This document shows positions 33,957 to 42,577 of a stretch of 64,000 nucleotides of DNA, piece after piece; positions within the stretch are counted from its first letter, which is position 1, and each line of letters starts with the position of its first letter. The notes below the pieces were generated by a model. That model made no database searches and was not told where the DNA came from. It worked only from the letters and a program-made list of their open reading frames with translations. A program made the position numbers and the translations under genes. This stretch comes from Desulfosporosinus youngiae DSM 17734 (GTDB taxonomy: Bacteria > Bacillota > Desulfitobacteriia > Desulfitobacteriales > Desulfitobacteriaceae): the NCBI RefSeq assembly GCF_000244895.1, contig NZ_CM001441.1, positions 3,678,226 to 3,742,225 on the forward strand, written 5' to 3'.

Positions 33957-35408
33957 GTGAATAATTTTGATCAGCATGATCTTAAAAGTCTAATGGAAGA
34001 AAATAAGTTATTGAAAAACGCCTTAAATAGTTTAGAGGACTATATAGAAATCATCGATACGACCGGAACGATTATTATTTCTTCCACCGGATTCGAAAAA
34101 ATAGATGGTTTCGACCGAAAATTCATCGTCGGCAGGGATATTCGTGAAGTATATGACTTAAATGATCAGAATTGCCAGATGTTAGCCTCCATTCGGGAAA
34201 AGGTCCCTAAGAAAAACTACTATATGAAATACTTTTCACGCAATGGAAAACATGTTCATGTCATGATGGATATTTTTCCAGTGTTTCCAGAGGGGAATTC
34301 AAATAAAGAGCCCATCGGTTCTATCGCAATATCACGAGATAATTCCAAAATTCAAGAACTCTCCAGCAAATTAATTGACCTGCAGCGGGAATTACTAACT
34401 GTGAAAAGTAAAAAGAAAAGCGGAACCCGCTATACTTTTGACGATATTTTAGGGCAAAGCAGATCCATTAACTCCCTGCGGGCAGCCGCACGTAAAATTT
34501 CATATTCGGATTCACGGGTGCTTATCCTCGGGGAAACAGGTACAGGCAAGGAAATGATAGCCCAAAGTATTCACAATCAGAGTATAAGAGCCAACGATCC
34601 CTTTGTGGCAATTAACTGCAGTGCTATACCCGAAACATTATTGGAAAGCATTTTCTTCGGTACGGCAAAAGGTTCTTATACCGGGGCAGAAGATAAATCG
34701 GGATTATTTGAAGAGGCCGGAAATGGAACTCTTTTTCTGGATGAAATCAACTCCATGAGTCTCCCCCTCCAGGCAAAAATCTTACGGGTTTTAGAAGATC
34801 AAACCTTTCGCCGAACCGGCAGTAATAAAGCAACCCCTTTCAAAGCACGAGTAATCAGTGCGATGAATCTTAGTCCTGATGAAGCCATCGAAAAAGGTCA
34901 GCTTCGAAGTGATCTCTTTTACCGCTTAGCCGCGGTAACTTTAGAATGTCCCCCACTTCGCGAACGTGAAAACGATCTGGACCTGCTGCTGATGTCATTT
35001 ATCGATCAATACAACAAATTATTGGGTAAGAACATCAGAACATTATCTTTGGAAGCTTCAGATATTTTACATAACCACTCCTGGCCGGGTAATATTCGAG
35101 AATTCAGGCATACCATTGAACATGCCATGAATCTTGCCGAAGCGACTGATACTGAATTATCGGCAATGTATCTCCCTCAACACTTAAAAAAACAGAACAA
35201 TAAAATGATTCCTCAAATTACCCATAATACAGATTTAAAAATGCTGCTTACTCAATATGAAAAAGAAATTGTTATCCAAAGCCTTAAAAAGAATAATGGG
35301 AATATTAATAAGGCGGCAAAGCACCTTAATGTTTCCCGCCAGAATCTTTTTTATAGAATTAAGCGTTTAAATATTAATATCTATCACCCTAATCCTGATA
35401 TTACTTAA
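33957..35408 (+). CDS. Sigma-54-dependent transcriptional activator (PAS-AAA-Fis)
   Basis: A 483-residue enhancer-binding protein. The N-terminal PAS-like sensor (residues 15-130; EIIDTTGTIIISSTGFEKIDG) is followed by the AAA+ domain: GETGTGKE Walker A, GTLFLDEI Walker B and GSYTGA, a variant of the sigma-54-contacting GAFTGA loop. A Fis-type helix-turn-helix ends it (NINKAAKHLNVSRQNLFYRI). GTG 33957 is preferred for its AAAGGAGG; a TTG at 33903 lacks good spacing. Divergent from the cluster, it should switch on the -24/-12 promoter when its PAS domain senses the substrate. Confidence 0.93.
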   Translation: MNNFDQHDLKSLMEENKLLKNALNSLEDYIEIIDTTGTIIISSTGFEKIDGFDRKFIVGRDIREVYDLNDQNCQMLASIREKVPKKNYYMKYFSRNGKHVHVMMDIFPVFPEGNSNKEPIGSIAISRDNSKIQELSSKLIDLQRELLTVKSKKKSGTRYTFDDILGQSRSINSLRAAARKISYSDSRVLILGETGTGKEMIAQSIHNQSIRANDPFVAINCSAIPETLLESIFFGTAKGSYTGAEDKSGLFEEAGNGTLFLDEINSMSLPLQAKILRVLEDQTFRRTGSNKATPFKARVISAMNLSPDEAIEKGQLRSDLFYRLAAVTLECPPLRERENDLDLLLMSFIDQYNKLLGKNIRTLSLEASDILHNHSWPGNIREFRHTIEHAMNLAEATDTELSAMYLPQHLKKQNNKMIPQITHNTDLKMLLTQYEKEIVIQSLKKNNGNINKAAKHLNVSRQNLFYRIKRLNINIYHPNPDIT

Positions 35409-35453
35409 GAACCTCAAAACGAATCATAGGGATTAAATCCCCCGCCTATTAAG

Positions 35454-35507
35454 AAACAAAGTATTATCCCGCTAGCTTCGATACACTAACGGGATAATAC
35501 TTTGTTT
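35454..35507. terminator. Bidirectional terminator between activator and ABC exporter genes
   Basis: Long perfect arms (17-18 bp, AACAAAGTATTATCCCG and complement) with an 18-base loop lie between the plus-strand activator end and the minus-strand permease end. T-rich sequence follows on the plus side (TTTTGTG). Confidence 0.85.
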
Positions 35508-35530
35508 TGTGTATGGTGATGCACGTTGCT

Positions 35531-36355
35531 TTACCTGTTTTTTTCCGAGCGGGCAAAAAGAAACGTACCAACGATCAGACAAATCACCGTTAAGGCGGCG
35601 ACGGCAATAAAGTTCACCGCCGGATTGAACAATACGACGCTGCTGTATTCCGGCGTTCCGGCGTAGACCACCGCCCGCGCCAGGTCAAGAGAGTATGTCA
35701 TCGGCATGGCATGGCTTAAGACATAGAGAACACCGCTGGAGTTGTTGATTGGAATGATCGCCCCGGAAAGAAACATCTGGGGCATGGTGATAAGCATCAT
35801 GGCAATATTGGCAGTCTTGTTGCTTTTGACAAGCCCGATAATGATCATGGCCAGCGCGCCCCCCGAAAGACACATGAGCGGCGACAGCGCGAGAATCATC
35901 AAGAGCTGCCCGGGACTTAGGGTAATTCCCATGATGAGCCCGACAATTAATGTGCCTGCCATACTGACAATCGCTCCAAAGGATGAACCGAAAATTTTGC
36001 CGATCACGATGGAATAGCGGGAGACGGGAGATACGAGCATCTCCTGGGTAAAGTCCGTGGTATGATCTTCAACCAGTGACGTCATCCCCATGGTCGTCAC
36101 CATAAAGAGCATATTGACCAACATGCCGACCAGCATAAATTTGCTGTAATCAAAACCGAGCCCGCCCGCCATATTCTGGGATAAGCTGCCGCCCAGCATC
36201 CCCATCATGATCAGGGGCATGGCAAAGCTCATGATGATTGATGCGGGCGACCGGAGGGAAATGGTAATGTCCCTTAGGGCTATGGTGATAACGGCGTTGA
36301 TTTCACGCCAAACTCTTGATTTTCCCTTTCCGGTTGACAATGCGATTTCACTCAT
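35531..36355 (-). CDS. ABC-2 type exporter permease (DrrB-like)
   Basis: A 274-residue permease with six hydrophobic segments, typical DrrB length. Markers are AVITIALRDITISLRSPASIIM at the start and MPQMFLSGAIIPINNSSGVLYVLSHAMPMTY near residue 200, the conserved ABC-2 signature region. Its ATG overlaps the ATPase stop by 4 bp. It would form the channel for a drug or lipid exporter whose operator probably answers to the two-component system at 40504-42254. Confidence 0.93.
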   Translation of the reverse strand: MSEIALSTGKGKSRVWREINAVITIALRDITISLRSPASIIMSFAMPLIMMGMLGGSLSQNMAGGLGFDYSKFMLVGMLVNMLFMVTTMGMTSLVEDHTTDFTQEMLVSPVSRYSIVIGKIFGSSFGAIVSMAGTLIVGLIMGITLSPGQLLMILALSPLMCLSGGALAMIIIGLVKSNKTANIAMMLITMPQMFLSGAIIPINNSSGVLYVLSHAMPMTYSLDLARAVVYAGTPEYSSVVLFNPAVNFIAVAALTVICLIVGTFLFARSEKNR

Positions 36356-37296
36356 GCCGCCGCGCCTCCCGTCTTGTTCAGGTATTCTACATAAGCGTCC
36401 TCCAGCGACGGCTGATTGATTTCCAGTACCGTCAGTTTAGTTTTAAGCCCGGCGATAATTTCCTGCGCCGTTCTGTCCTGATAAGGAACGATGATACGAG
36501 CCTCCTTTTTATGGAACAATCCCAGCTCCGAAAGTTCGCTCGTCAGGCCCTCCCGGTCTTCGGCATCCAGGATAAGTTCCTGGCCCAGCAGGTTTTTTTT
36601 CATTTCTTCCGGCGGGCAGCAGCTGGCAATCCGCCCCTGATTGATAATGCATACCTTGTCCACATGCTCGGCCTCGTCGATATAGTGGGTGGTCAAAAAC
36701 ACCGTTGTGCCGTGTTCTTTGCGGACATTATTAATGTATTCCCACAGGCTTCTGCGGCTCACAGCGTCCAGTCCCTGGGTCGGTTCGTCCAGAAACAAAA
36801 CGGACGGCATGTGCATCAGGCTGCGGATAATCTCCAGCTTGCGCTGCATGCCGCCCGACATTTTTTTGACCGGCTTGAATAGGACATCCTGGATACCGAC
36901 AATCTCAGCAAGCTCCATGACCCGGTTTTTATAGTCCGCGGACATAAGGCGAAAGGTCGGGCGGTAGCTGAACATCCCGTACAAGCAGGCATGAAAACGG
37001 ATATTTTCTTCCGCCGAGAGCTGCAAGTCGAGGCTGGGCTGCTGGAAGATAATCCCCACCTTCTCCCGCACCTGTTTTGCCTCCTTCTCAATGTCATAAC
37101 CCGCGATCGTGACCATACCGGAAGTTTTGGCCAGCGTAGTGGTCAGTATGGAGATGGTGGTGGTTTTGCCGGCTCCGTTGGGGCCGAGGAAAGCAAAAAA
37201 TTCTCCTTCGTTCACTGCAAAACTCACACCCTTGACGGAGGGAGTTTGGGCTTTGTCATATTGTTTTATCAGTTCTTCCACCTGAATGATCGGCAT
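36352..37296 (-). CDS. DrrA-type ABC exporter ATPase
   Basis: A 314-residue ATPase: Walker A GPNGAGKTT (residues 38-46), Q-loop IFQQPSLDLQLS, signature MSGGMQRKLEI, Walker B VLFLDEPTQGLD and H-loop TTHYIDEAEHVD. The C-terminal 80 residues are the regulatory tail seen in DrrA-like proteins. AGGAGG precedes the ATG. Upstream at 37346-37384 are four direct repeats with an 11-bp period that recur before the response regulator at 42254. Confidence 0.93.
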   Translation of the reverse strand: MPIIQVEELIKQYDKAQTPSVKGVSFAVNEGEFFAFLGPNGAGKTTTISILTTTLAKTSGMVTIAGYDIEKEAKQVREKVGIIFQQPSLDLQLSAEENIRFHACLYGMFSYRPTFRLMSADYKNRVMELAEIVGIQDVLFKPVKKMSGGMQRKLEIIRSLMHMPSVLFLDEPTQGLDAVSRRSLWEYINNVRKEHGTTVFLTTHYIDEAEHVDKVCIINQGRIASCCPPEEMKKNLLGQELILDAEDREGLTSELSELGLFHKKEARIIVPYQDRTAQEIIAGLKTKLTVLEINQPSLEDAYVEYLNKTGGAAA

Positions 37297-37345
37297 AATA
37301 ATAACCTCCTGTTTGTTTACTGCAGAATTAGTTTAACGCTGCAAT

Positions 37346-37384
37346 TTAAACGGAGGTTAAATGGAAGTTAAACACAATGTAAAC
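37346..37384. promoter_or_regulatory. OmpR-type direct-repeat operator of the DrrAB exporter
   Basis: Four hexamers TTAAAC, TTAAAT, TTAAAC and GTAAAC start at 37346, 37357, 37368 and 37379, exactly 11 bp apart, 50-88 bp upstream of the ATPase start. Eleven-bp spacing is typical of OmpR/PhoB-family binding. The same GTAAAC-GGAGA-TTAAAC pattern lies upstream of the response regulator at 42254. Confidence 0.7.
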
Positions 37385-37448
37385 GCCAACCACTGATTGC
37401 CTTCAAGTCGTTTTCCATTTGTTTTGTGAATAGTATTTTGTACTTCAT
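37368..37448 (-). pseudogene. Truncated RelE/YafQ-type toxin remnant
   Basis: An ATG overlapping the antitoxin stop (ATGA) opens a 26-codon frame. Its start, MKYKILFTKQMENDLK, matches the N-terminus of YafQ/RelE-family toxins (normally about 90 residues). After residue 16 the sequence no longer resembles a toxin and soon stops, running into the 11-bp operator repeats. The rest of the toxin gene appears deleted. Confidence 0.65.
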
Positions 37449-37750
37449 ATCCCGTAATTCTTGCGAATATCTGCGAAAACTTCTGATGCAGGCCTAACAT
37501 TACCTTGTATGAAATCAGCGTATCCTTTTTCTATTTCCGCATTTAATTCTTCTTTACTCATATTTGCTATACTTGGGATTTTTGCCTCCGGCAGCTTTAC
37601 ATCAAACGGTAAACCTCGCTGCATAACTACCTGTTTTAAAAAAATATTCACCGCATTTGATACCGGGATACCTAATTGTGCCAGAATAGCTTCGGCCTCT
37701 TCTTTAAGGCCAGGCTCAAGCCTGACATAAATATTCGTTATTTTCGCCAC
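37445..37750 (-). CDS. RelB/DinJ-family antitoxin (apparently orphaned)
   Basis: A 101-residue antitoxin: ribbon-helix-helix N-terminus (ITNIYVRLEPGLKEEAEAIL, VSNAVNIFLKQVV) and an acidic C-terminal tail (MSKEELNAEIEKGYADF) that would neutralise a toxin. The start is GTG 37750, with GGAGG seven bases upstream. The toxin gene that should overlap its stop is cut short after about 16 codons. It may persist as a repressor or as protection against related toxins elsewhere. Confidence 0.85.
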   Translation of the reverse strand: MAKITNIYVRLEPGLKEEAEAILAQLGIPVSNAVNIFLKQVVMQRGLPFDVKLPEAKIPSIANMSKEELNAEIEKGYADFIQGNVRPASEVFADIRKNYGI

Positions 37751-37805
37751 AGTAATCCCTCCAATAGAATTATTATAGGGTTTTGAGTCCGAGGGATGCA
37801 AAGAT

Positions 37806-37913
37806 ATGGCAGGCAAGGTATTCACTGATACATCCGTTGGTGTAACTCATGGTTTTATTACGGCTTGGGACGGGCGGGAATTTAAGCATATAGCATCAAT
37901 GCCTCTGGAATGA
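37806..37913 (+). other. Short ORF remnant of unknown origin
   Basis: A 35-codon frame from ATG 37806 reads MAGKVFTDTSVGVTHGFIT and ends with TGA at 37911. It lies between the antitoxin and the MerR gene. Composition looks coding-like, but no family is recognised and initiation signals are poor. It could be the decayed end of a gene lost together with the toxin. Confidence 0.25.
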
Positions 37914-37933
37914 ATATTTCCAAGAATGTTTGG

Positions 37934-38689
37934 TTACTGGTAGACATGCAAAATAGCTTCATATACAAATTCCGCAAGTCCCGGTGTCTTTTTATCCAAA
38001 TCTTCTTTATACCTCAAATACGCCTGTCCGATTTTGCGGAAAGCTTTATCGTCGCATGGAATCCAACTATTTATAAATTCTTTATAAGAAGCAACCGCTT
38101 CTTTTGCCGCTAAGCTGTCCGGGCCATCCTGCATGGCCTCGCAAAACTTTTGTATGACCTCCCCGCTAAGAGCAATAAGCTTGCCAAAATCCAAGTTCAT
38201 TATATTTGCGGCGTTTTTAACACTGGATACACCGCTCGGGAATATGCCGCTTTTCACTACCGGCAGAAAAAAATTGCTTTCCATTAACGCTCGGATTTCG
38301 TTTGCATATGTTTTCTTCATTGTTTCAATTCTATTTTTATCAAAATCTCTTAGCATTGAAATATCAAAATCGTCATTCAATATTCGGTCAACTGACAGTA
38401 TCATTTTTTGTAATCCAGATTGTTTTTCCAAGAGAATTTGTTTATGCTGCCGCATGATCTCTTTTTCCATTTCCTTTGGATTTTCAAGCAGCAACCGAAT
38501 GTCGTCAAGGGGAATGCCAAGCTCTTTATAAAATAAAATGCTCCACAATCGGCGCAAGCTCTCGTCGTCATATTGGCGGTAGCCCGATTTTTTTACCGCG
38601 CTGGGCGGCAATAAGCCGATTTCATCATAATATTGCAAGGTGCGGCGGCTTACGCCGGAGAGTTTGCTCACTTCATTTACACTTTTCAA
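37934..38689 (-). CDS. MerR-family regulator with TipAS-type drug-binding domain
   Basis: A 251-residue regulator. The winged helix is at residues 3-70 (VNEVSKLSGVSRRTLQYYDEIGLL, GYRQYDDESLRRLWSILFYKELG), a dimer coiled coil follows to about 115, and the C-terminal half resembles the TipAS/Mta antibiotic-binding domain (LDKKTPGLAEFVYEAI). It is divergent from a DHA2 exporter gene, the usual arrangement for a drug-sensing MerR activator and its pump. Confidence 0.93.
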   Translation of the reverse strand: MKSVNEVSKLSGVSRRTLQYYDEIGLLPPSAVKKSGYRQYDDESLRRLWSILFYKELGIPLDDIRLLLENPKEMEKEIMRQHKQILLEKQSGLQKMILSVDRILNDDFDISMLRDFDKNRIETMKKTYANEIRALMESNFFLPVVKSGIFPSGVSSVKNAANIMNLDFGKLIALSGEVIQKFCEAMQDGPDSLAAKEAVASYKEFINSWIPCDDKAFRKIGQAYLRYKEDLDKKTPGLAEFVYEAILHVYQ

Positions 38690-38762
38690 GTTTCATCCCT
38701 TCTTTTTATCTTTTCAATAGGTCGATAAACTATTTTTAAATATTTTTCAAAAAATCCTTTAC

Positions 38763-38790
38763 TCGAACGTAGCGTTATAGTTTATGCTTT
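38763..38790 (+). promoter_or_regulatory. Candidate MerR-type operator between regulator and exporter
   Basis: The divergent 180-bp spacer contains a near-palindromic AACGTAGCGTT core inside ACTCGAACGTAGCGTTATAG. MerR regulators bind such dyads between a -35 and a -10 with an overlong spacer. Exact promoter elements are uncertain. Confidence 0.4.
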
Positions 38791-38869
38791 TATTGTAAAC
38801 GAAATGCGGCGCTTTATAAAATGAAAAACGATGGACACGAACGCTGCACATAATGAGGAGGATTTATTT

Positions 38870-40291
38870 ATGATGAGTAAGAATGAAAAAGCTCCAGAAC
38901 TGGAGCCGATTCCAAAGAGCATCATGAACATTGCTTGGATTTTAGTGCTTGGAGCAGTTATGCCACTACTTGATTCCACAATGGTTAACATTGCCATCAA
39001 GCACTTGAGTCATGATTTCAATATCGGACTTGACTTAATTCAATGGGTCATTACAGGTTATGTGTTAGCCATGGCAATTTCAGTGCCCCTTGCTGGTTGG
39101 ATGGTTCAACGTTTCAACGGCAAATGGTTAATGATTGGCGCCAATATATTATTCTTAGCTGCTTCGATTGCTTCGGGATTTAGTTGGAGTATCAATTCAT
39201 TGATTATTTTCCGGATTGTTCAAGGTTTCAGTGCCGGCTTTATTATGACATTGGTGACTACTTTGTGTGTTGAAGTCGCCGGAAGAGAGCGAATGGGACG
39301 TCTGATGTCGACCATTGGTATTCCAACAATCTTAGGTCCAATCCTTGGTCCGGTTATTGGGGCTGTGATTGTCCAATTCTTATCATGGCGTTACATTTTC
39401 TTTGTCAACATTCCAATTGGTATTCTTGCCATCGCTTTGATGATTTTGAAGCTGCCTAACTTCACGCCAGCTAACATTAAAGCCAAATTCGACTTCATTG
39501 GTATCATTTTATTAGGTGCCAGTTCAGCCGCCTTGATTTATGGGATTACTAAAGCAGCGAAAAATGCTACATTTAACAACAGCACAACTATTGGTTATAT
39601 TGTTGCCGGGGTCGCAATTTTGGCCATCTACATGATTTACGCAGCTATCAAAAAGGAACAAGCAATTCTTCCATTACACTTGTTTAAGTCGAAAAATTTC
39701 AGCGCCGTCATGATTGGCTTGTTCCTTGCAGGGATAGCCACCAACGGTCCAATGTTGTTATTACCTTTGTTTTTCCAAAACATTAAGGGCTTCTCAGTTT
39801 TGAGCGCTGGATTGATCTTGATTCCACAAGGTATCGGTATGTTAGTTGCCCGTCCATTGATTGGTAGGCTAACTGATAAATTGGGTGCGCGTAATGTTGT
39901 CTTAGTAAGTTTGACATTAGCCATCGTTGGCACGATTCCATTTGTCTTCTTCAATGAGGCATCTTCACTCATTGTTGTGAGTGTTGCCTTGTTTGTTCGC
40001 GGTATAGGTATCGGTGGTGTCACCATTCCAATGATGACTGATGCATACACTGGTATGGTCAAACAAGAAATTGCGCAAGCCAGTGTCGGGACTCGTCTCA
40101 TGCAAAATGTTGGTGGTGCGTTTGGTTCAGCAGTGCTTGCAACGGTTGTTAGCCTTTCAATCCAAGGTAAAGTACCAACGATTCCCCTCATGACCACTGC
40201 TTACCACGATGGTTTCATGTTAGCTTTAGTCCTTAGCTTAGTATTGCTCATTCCAGCTTTGTTCTTAACTAACAAGAAATCTAAGAAATAA
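38870..40291 (+). CDS. DHA2-family (EmrB/QacA-type) multidrug MFS exporter
   Basis: A 473-residue transporter with about fourteen helices. MPLLDSTMVNIAIKHLSHD near residue 30 is the TM1 motif of the DHA2 family, WVITGYVLAMAISVPLAGWM TM2, and GPILGPVIGAVIV the antiporter motif C in TM5. ATG 38870 is chosen for its AGGAGG eight bases upstream. Third codon positions are more A/T-rich than in neighbouring genes, hinting at transfer from a lower-GC Firmicute. Expression is probably induced by drugs through the divergent MerR protein. Confidence 0.93.
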   Translation: MMSKNEKAPELEPIPKSIMNIAWILVLGAVMPLLDSTMVNIAIKHLSHDFNIGLDLIQWVITGYVLAMAISVPLAGWMVQRFNGKWLMIGANILFLAASIASGFSWSINSLIIFRIVQGFSAGFIMTLVTTLCVEVAGRERMGRLMSTIGIPTILGPILGPVIGAVIVQFLSWRYIFFVNIPIGILAIALMILKLPNFTPANIKAKFDFIGIILLGASSAALIYGITKAAKNATFNNSTTIGYIVAGVAILAIYMIYAAIKKEQAILPLHLFKSKNFSAVMIGLFLAGIATNGPMLLLPLFFQNIKGFSVLSAGLILIPQGIGMLVARPLIGRLTDKLGARNVVLVSLTLAIVGTIPFVFFNEASSLIVVSVALFVRGIGIGGVTIPMMTDAYTGMVKQEIAQASVGTRLMQNVGGAFGSAVLATVVSLSIQGKVPTIPLMTTAYHDGFMLALVLSLVLLIPALFLTNKKSKK

Positions 40292-40503
40292 TATATTCAA
40301 ATAAAATGTTTGCCTACCAAAGCTAAAGTAATAGTCCTGTTCGGCTCATACCCTCAAGCAACCCCGAAATGCCCTGCTGCTATAGAACGAGGGGGCACTG
40401 TTATGATAGACGAATACATGGCCGTAACGACGGTCAGCAAAGATGGCTCCGCCGAGTTTTTAATCGCCTCATTTGAGCTGCTGGTGATTCCCTAAAAAGA
40501 TCT

Positions 40504-41580
40504 TTAAGCGTTCTCAAAAATAATACCGTATCGCGGCAAGGTAACCGTAAAGGTTGTGCCTTTACCGATCTCGCTTTGCGGGGTAATATGACCGTCATGC
40601 AATTCCACGATTTTCTTGGCCAAGGAAAGTCCGAGCCCGTTGCCGCCAAGAGCCCTGTCGCGGGATTTATCCACTTTATAAAAGCGCTCAAATATATGGA
40701 TCTGATCTTCCGGCGCGATGCCGATACCGGTATCGGTGATCCGGCAGCACACATTGGTTTGATCTGATTTTAAACTAACACGGATCACGCCACCCTCCGG
40801 CGTGAATTTTACGGCATTATGGAGCAGATTCACCCAAACCTGGGACAGCAGCCCCTCATCCCCTTGGATCGTTAGTTTTTCTAAGTCCGCCTCCATTGCG
40901 ATATGCTTGGTGCCCCATTGCGGTTCCAGCATCAGGGCAACTTCTTCCAGCTGTTTGTCGAGCCTGTATTCTTTGCAGGCTAACGGCTCGCCGCCGGTCT
41001 CCAACGCCGACAGCTTCAGCAGATTGTCGCTTAAAGCGGACAGCCGTTTGCTTTCGGTTTCAATAATGCCGAGATAATGATTCCTCCGGTCGGCTGTCAG
41101 AGCATCGTTTTTTAATAATGCGGCAAATCCGCTGATGGAAGTCAGGGGCGACTGGATCTCGTGGGATACATTGGATATAAAATCCTGCCGCAGCTGTTCC
41201 ATCGAGCCAAGTTCTTGGGCGATTTTATTGATTCCCTTTGCAAAATCATCATGAAAAAAATCATCCTGCGTATCAATAAAGACATCGAAATCCCCTTTCG
41301 CAATTCGGGTCATGGCGTTCAGCAATTGACTGTGCATGCTTTGATGATGCCGGATACCTCTTGGATACCTGCTTGCGATTAATCTGGAGATCATGGCAGC
41401 ACATAGGATTAAAAGCATCCCCATAAGGCTGGAAAAAATATGCGCCCAGAATTCCGGGGGAGTACCGGTCCGCCGGTAAATTACAGACATAATACCGTAC
41501 CCTGCGGCAAAAAAGCAGCCAAAAGCAAGGATCGCCGCGAACAATACAATCACGGTATGAGGCCGTTCGCCCGGTTTCAC
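40504..41580 (-). CDS. Sensor histidine kinase (partner of the OmpR-type regulator)
   Basis: A 358-residue kinase: two membrane helices (residues 10-30 and 40-65) with almost no extracellular loop, then a HAMP-like linker. The H-box is SNVSHEIQSPLTSISGF with phospho-acceptor His near 140. The ATPase domain shows VWVNLLHNAVKFTPEGG (N-box), DTGIGIAPED (G1) and GGNGLGLSLAK (G2). The minimal extracellular loop suggests intramembrane sensing, as in kinases that react to envelope-active drugs. It overlaps the regulator stop by 4 bp. Confidence 0.94.
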   Translation of the reverse strand: MKPGERPHTVIVLFAAILAFGCFFAAGYGIMSVIYRRTGTPPEFWAHIFSSLMGMLLILCAAMISRLIASRYPRGIRHHQSMHSQLLNAMTRIAKGDFDVFIDTQDDFFHDDFAKGINKIAQELGSMEQLRQDFISNVSHEIQSPLTSISGFAALLKNDALTADRRNHYLGIIETESKRLSALSDNLLKLSALETGGEPLACKEYRLDKQLEEVALMLEPQWGTKHIAMEADLEKLTIQGDEGLLSQVWVNLLHNAVKFTPEGGVIRVSLKSDQTNVCCRITDTGIGIAPEDQIHIFERFYKVDKSRDRALGGNGLGLSLAKKIVELHDGHITPQSEIGKGTTFTVTLPRYGIIFENA

Positions 41581-42254
41581 CCAATCACCTCCAGCCTGTA
41601 ACCAAGTCCGCGGACGGTTGTAATTTTAAAACCGGCCTGTTCCTCCGGAAAACGGTCGCGCAGCCTGTTCACATGGACGTCCAGCGTCCGTTCGTTTCCC
41701 TCAAAGCCAACACCCCATATATCCTCAATCAACTGGTTGCGCGAAAAAGTTTTGCCGGGAAAACCCGCCAGCTTAAAGAGCAGTTCAAATTCCTTCATCG
41801 GAATATCCTCGCGCCCGCCGCACAGCGTGATGCTGTAGCTGTTCCTGTCGATCAGGACATTGCCGATCTGAATCACCTGGGAAGCCTCAATTTTATAACG
41901 CCGCAGCAGCGCCTGGATACGGACGATCAGCTCGTCGCCTTCAAAAGGCTTGGTCAGATAATCGTCAGCGCCAAGTCCGAAGCCTCTCACCTTGCTCTTA
42001 AGTTCCCCTTTAGCCGTCAGCATTAAGACCGGCAGGTTTTCGTAATAACGCCGCAAATGACGACAGAGCTCAAAGCCGTCCATATTCGGCATCATAATGT
42101 CGATGATCACCAGATCAGGATGATCGTCTGTCATTTTTTGCAGCGCGTCGCGCCCGTCTGCCGCTTCGCAGGCTTCAAAGCCGTTGTTTTGAAGCAGGGC
42201 GAGCACAAGCTCACGGATGTTCGGGTCGTCGTCCACAATCATAATTTTACTCAT
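41577..42254 (-). CDS. OmpR-family response regulator
   Basis: A 225-residue regulator: receiver domain with acidic pocket DDD (residues 8-10), phospho-acceptor Asp52 in IIDIMMPNMDG and Lys in LTKPFEGDEL, and a C-terminal winged helix (RNQLIEDIWGVGFEGNERTLDVHVNRLRDR) of the OmpR type. Upstream at 42290-42306 are hexamer repeats with 11-bp spacing like those before the DrrAB exporter at 37296, so it probably controls both its own operon and that exporter. Confidence 0.95.
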   Translation of the reverse strand: MSKIMIVDDDPNIRELVLALLQNNGFEACEAADGRDALQKMTDDHPDLVIIDIMMPNMDGFELCRHLRRYYENLPVLMLTAKGELKSKVRGFGLGADDYLTKPFEGDELIVRIQALLRRYKIEASQVIQIGNVLIDRNSYSITLCGGREDIPMKEFELLFKLAGFPGKTFSRNQLIEDIWGVGFEGNERTLDVHVNRLRDRFPEEQAGFKITTVRGLGYRLEVIG

Positions 42255-42289
42255 TTTTCATCACCTATGCTAAATTGTACTATGCCAAT

Positions 42290-42306
42290 GTAAACGGAGA
42301 TTAAAC
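42290..42306. promoter_or_regulatory. OmpR-type direct repeats upstream of the response regulator
   Basis: GTAAAC at 42290 and TTAAAC at 42301 are 11 bp apart, separated by GGAGA, in the same orientation relative to the gene as the four-repeat array at 37346-37384. This supports autoregulation and shared control. Confidence 0.6.
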
Positions 42307-42331
42307 AATTTACGTTTCAACATACATTATA

Positions 42332-42377
42332 ATAGGTCACCGTGGTCACACTGATTACGCCGACTACGATGACCTAT
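42332..42377. repeat. Long imperfect hairpin
   Basis: Sixteen-base arms ATAGGTCACCGTGGTC and GACTACGATGACCTAT pair at 14 of 16 positions around a 14-base loop. Without a clear U-run it may be a weak terminator of the VOC-protein gene or an interspersed palindrome. Confidence 0.5.
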
Positions 42378-42402
42378 CATTATAAACTTGAAAGTGAGGA
42401 TT

Positions 42403-42525
42403 ATGACGGAGTCTAGAGATGGTGTCAATAAAATGTCATTAGCAATACCACATTTCAATATGAAACCGGAAAAGGGCTCAACTATCTATTTAGGATTAGC
42501 TGTAGCCACAGGTACCGCTAAATAA
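42403..42525 (+). CDS. Possible 40-residue small protein
   Basis: A short frame from ATG 42403 with GTGAGG just upstream, beginning MTESRDGVNKMSLAIPHFN and ending in GTAK. It lies alone on the plus strand between two minus-strand genes. No family is recognised and spacing of the binding site is tight, so it may be chance. Confidence 0.25.
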   Translation: MTESRDGVNKMSLAIPHFNMKPEKGSTIYLGLAVATGTAK

Positions 42526-42577
42526 TAGCTGCTTCCTTAAAATTCAATACTGTATTAGAAATGAAGGAATATACCGT

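Noticed and set aside
40310-40495. A 61-codon plus frame after the DHA2 exporter
   Set aside because: No initiation signal or recognisable domain; it may be decayed coding sequence but cannot be supported.
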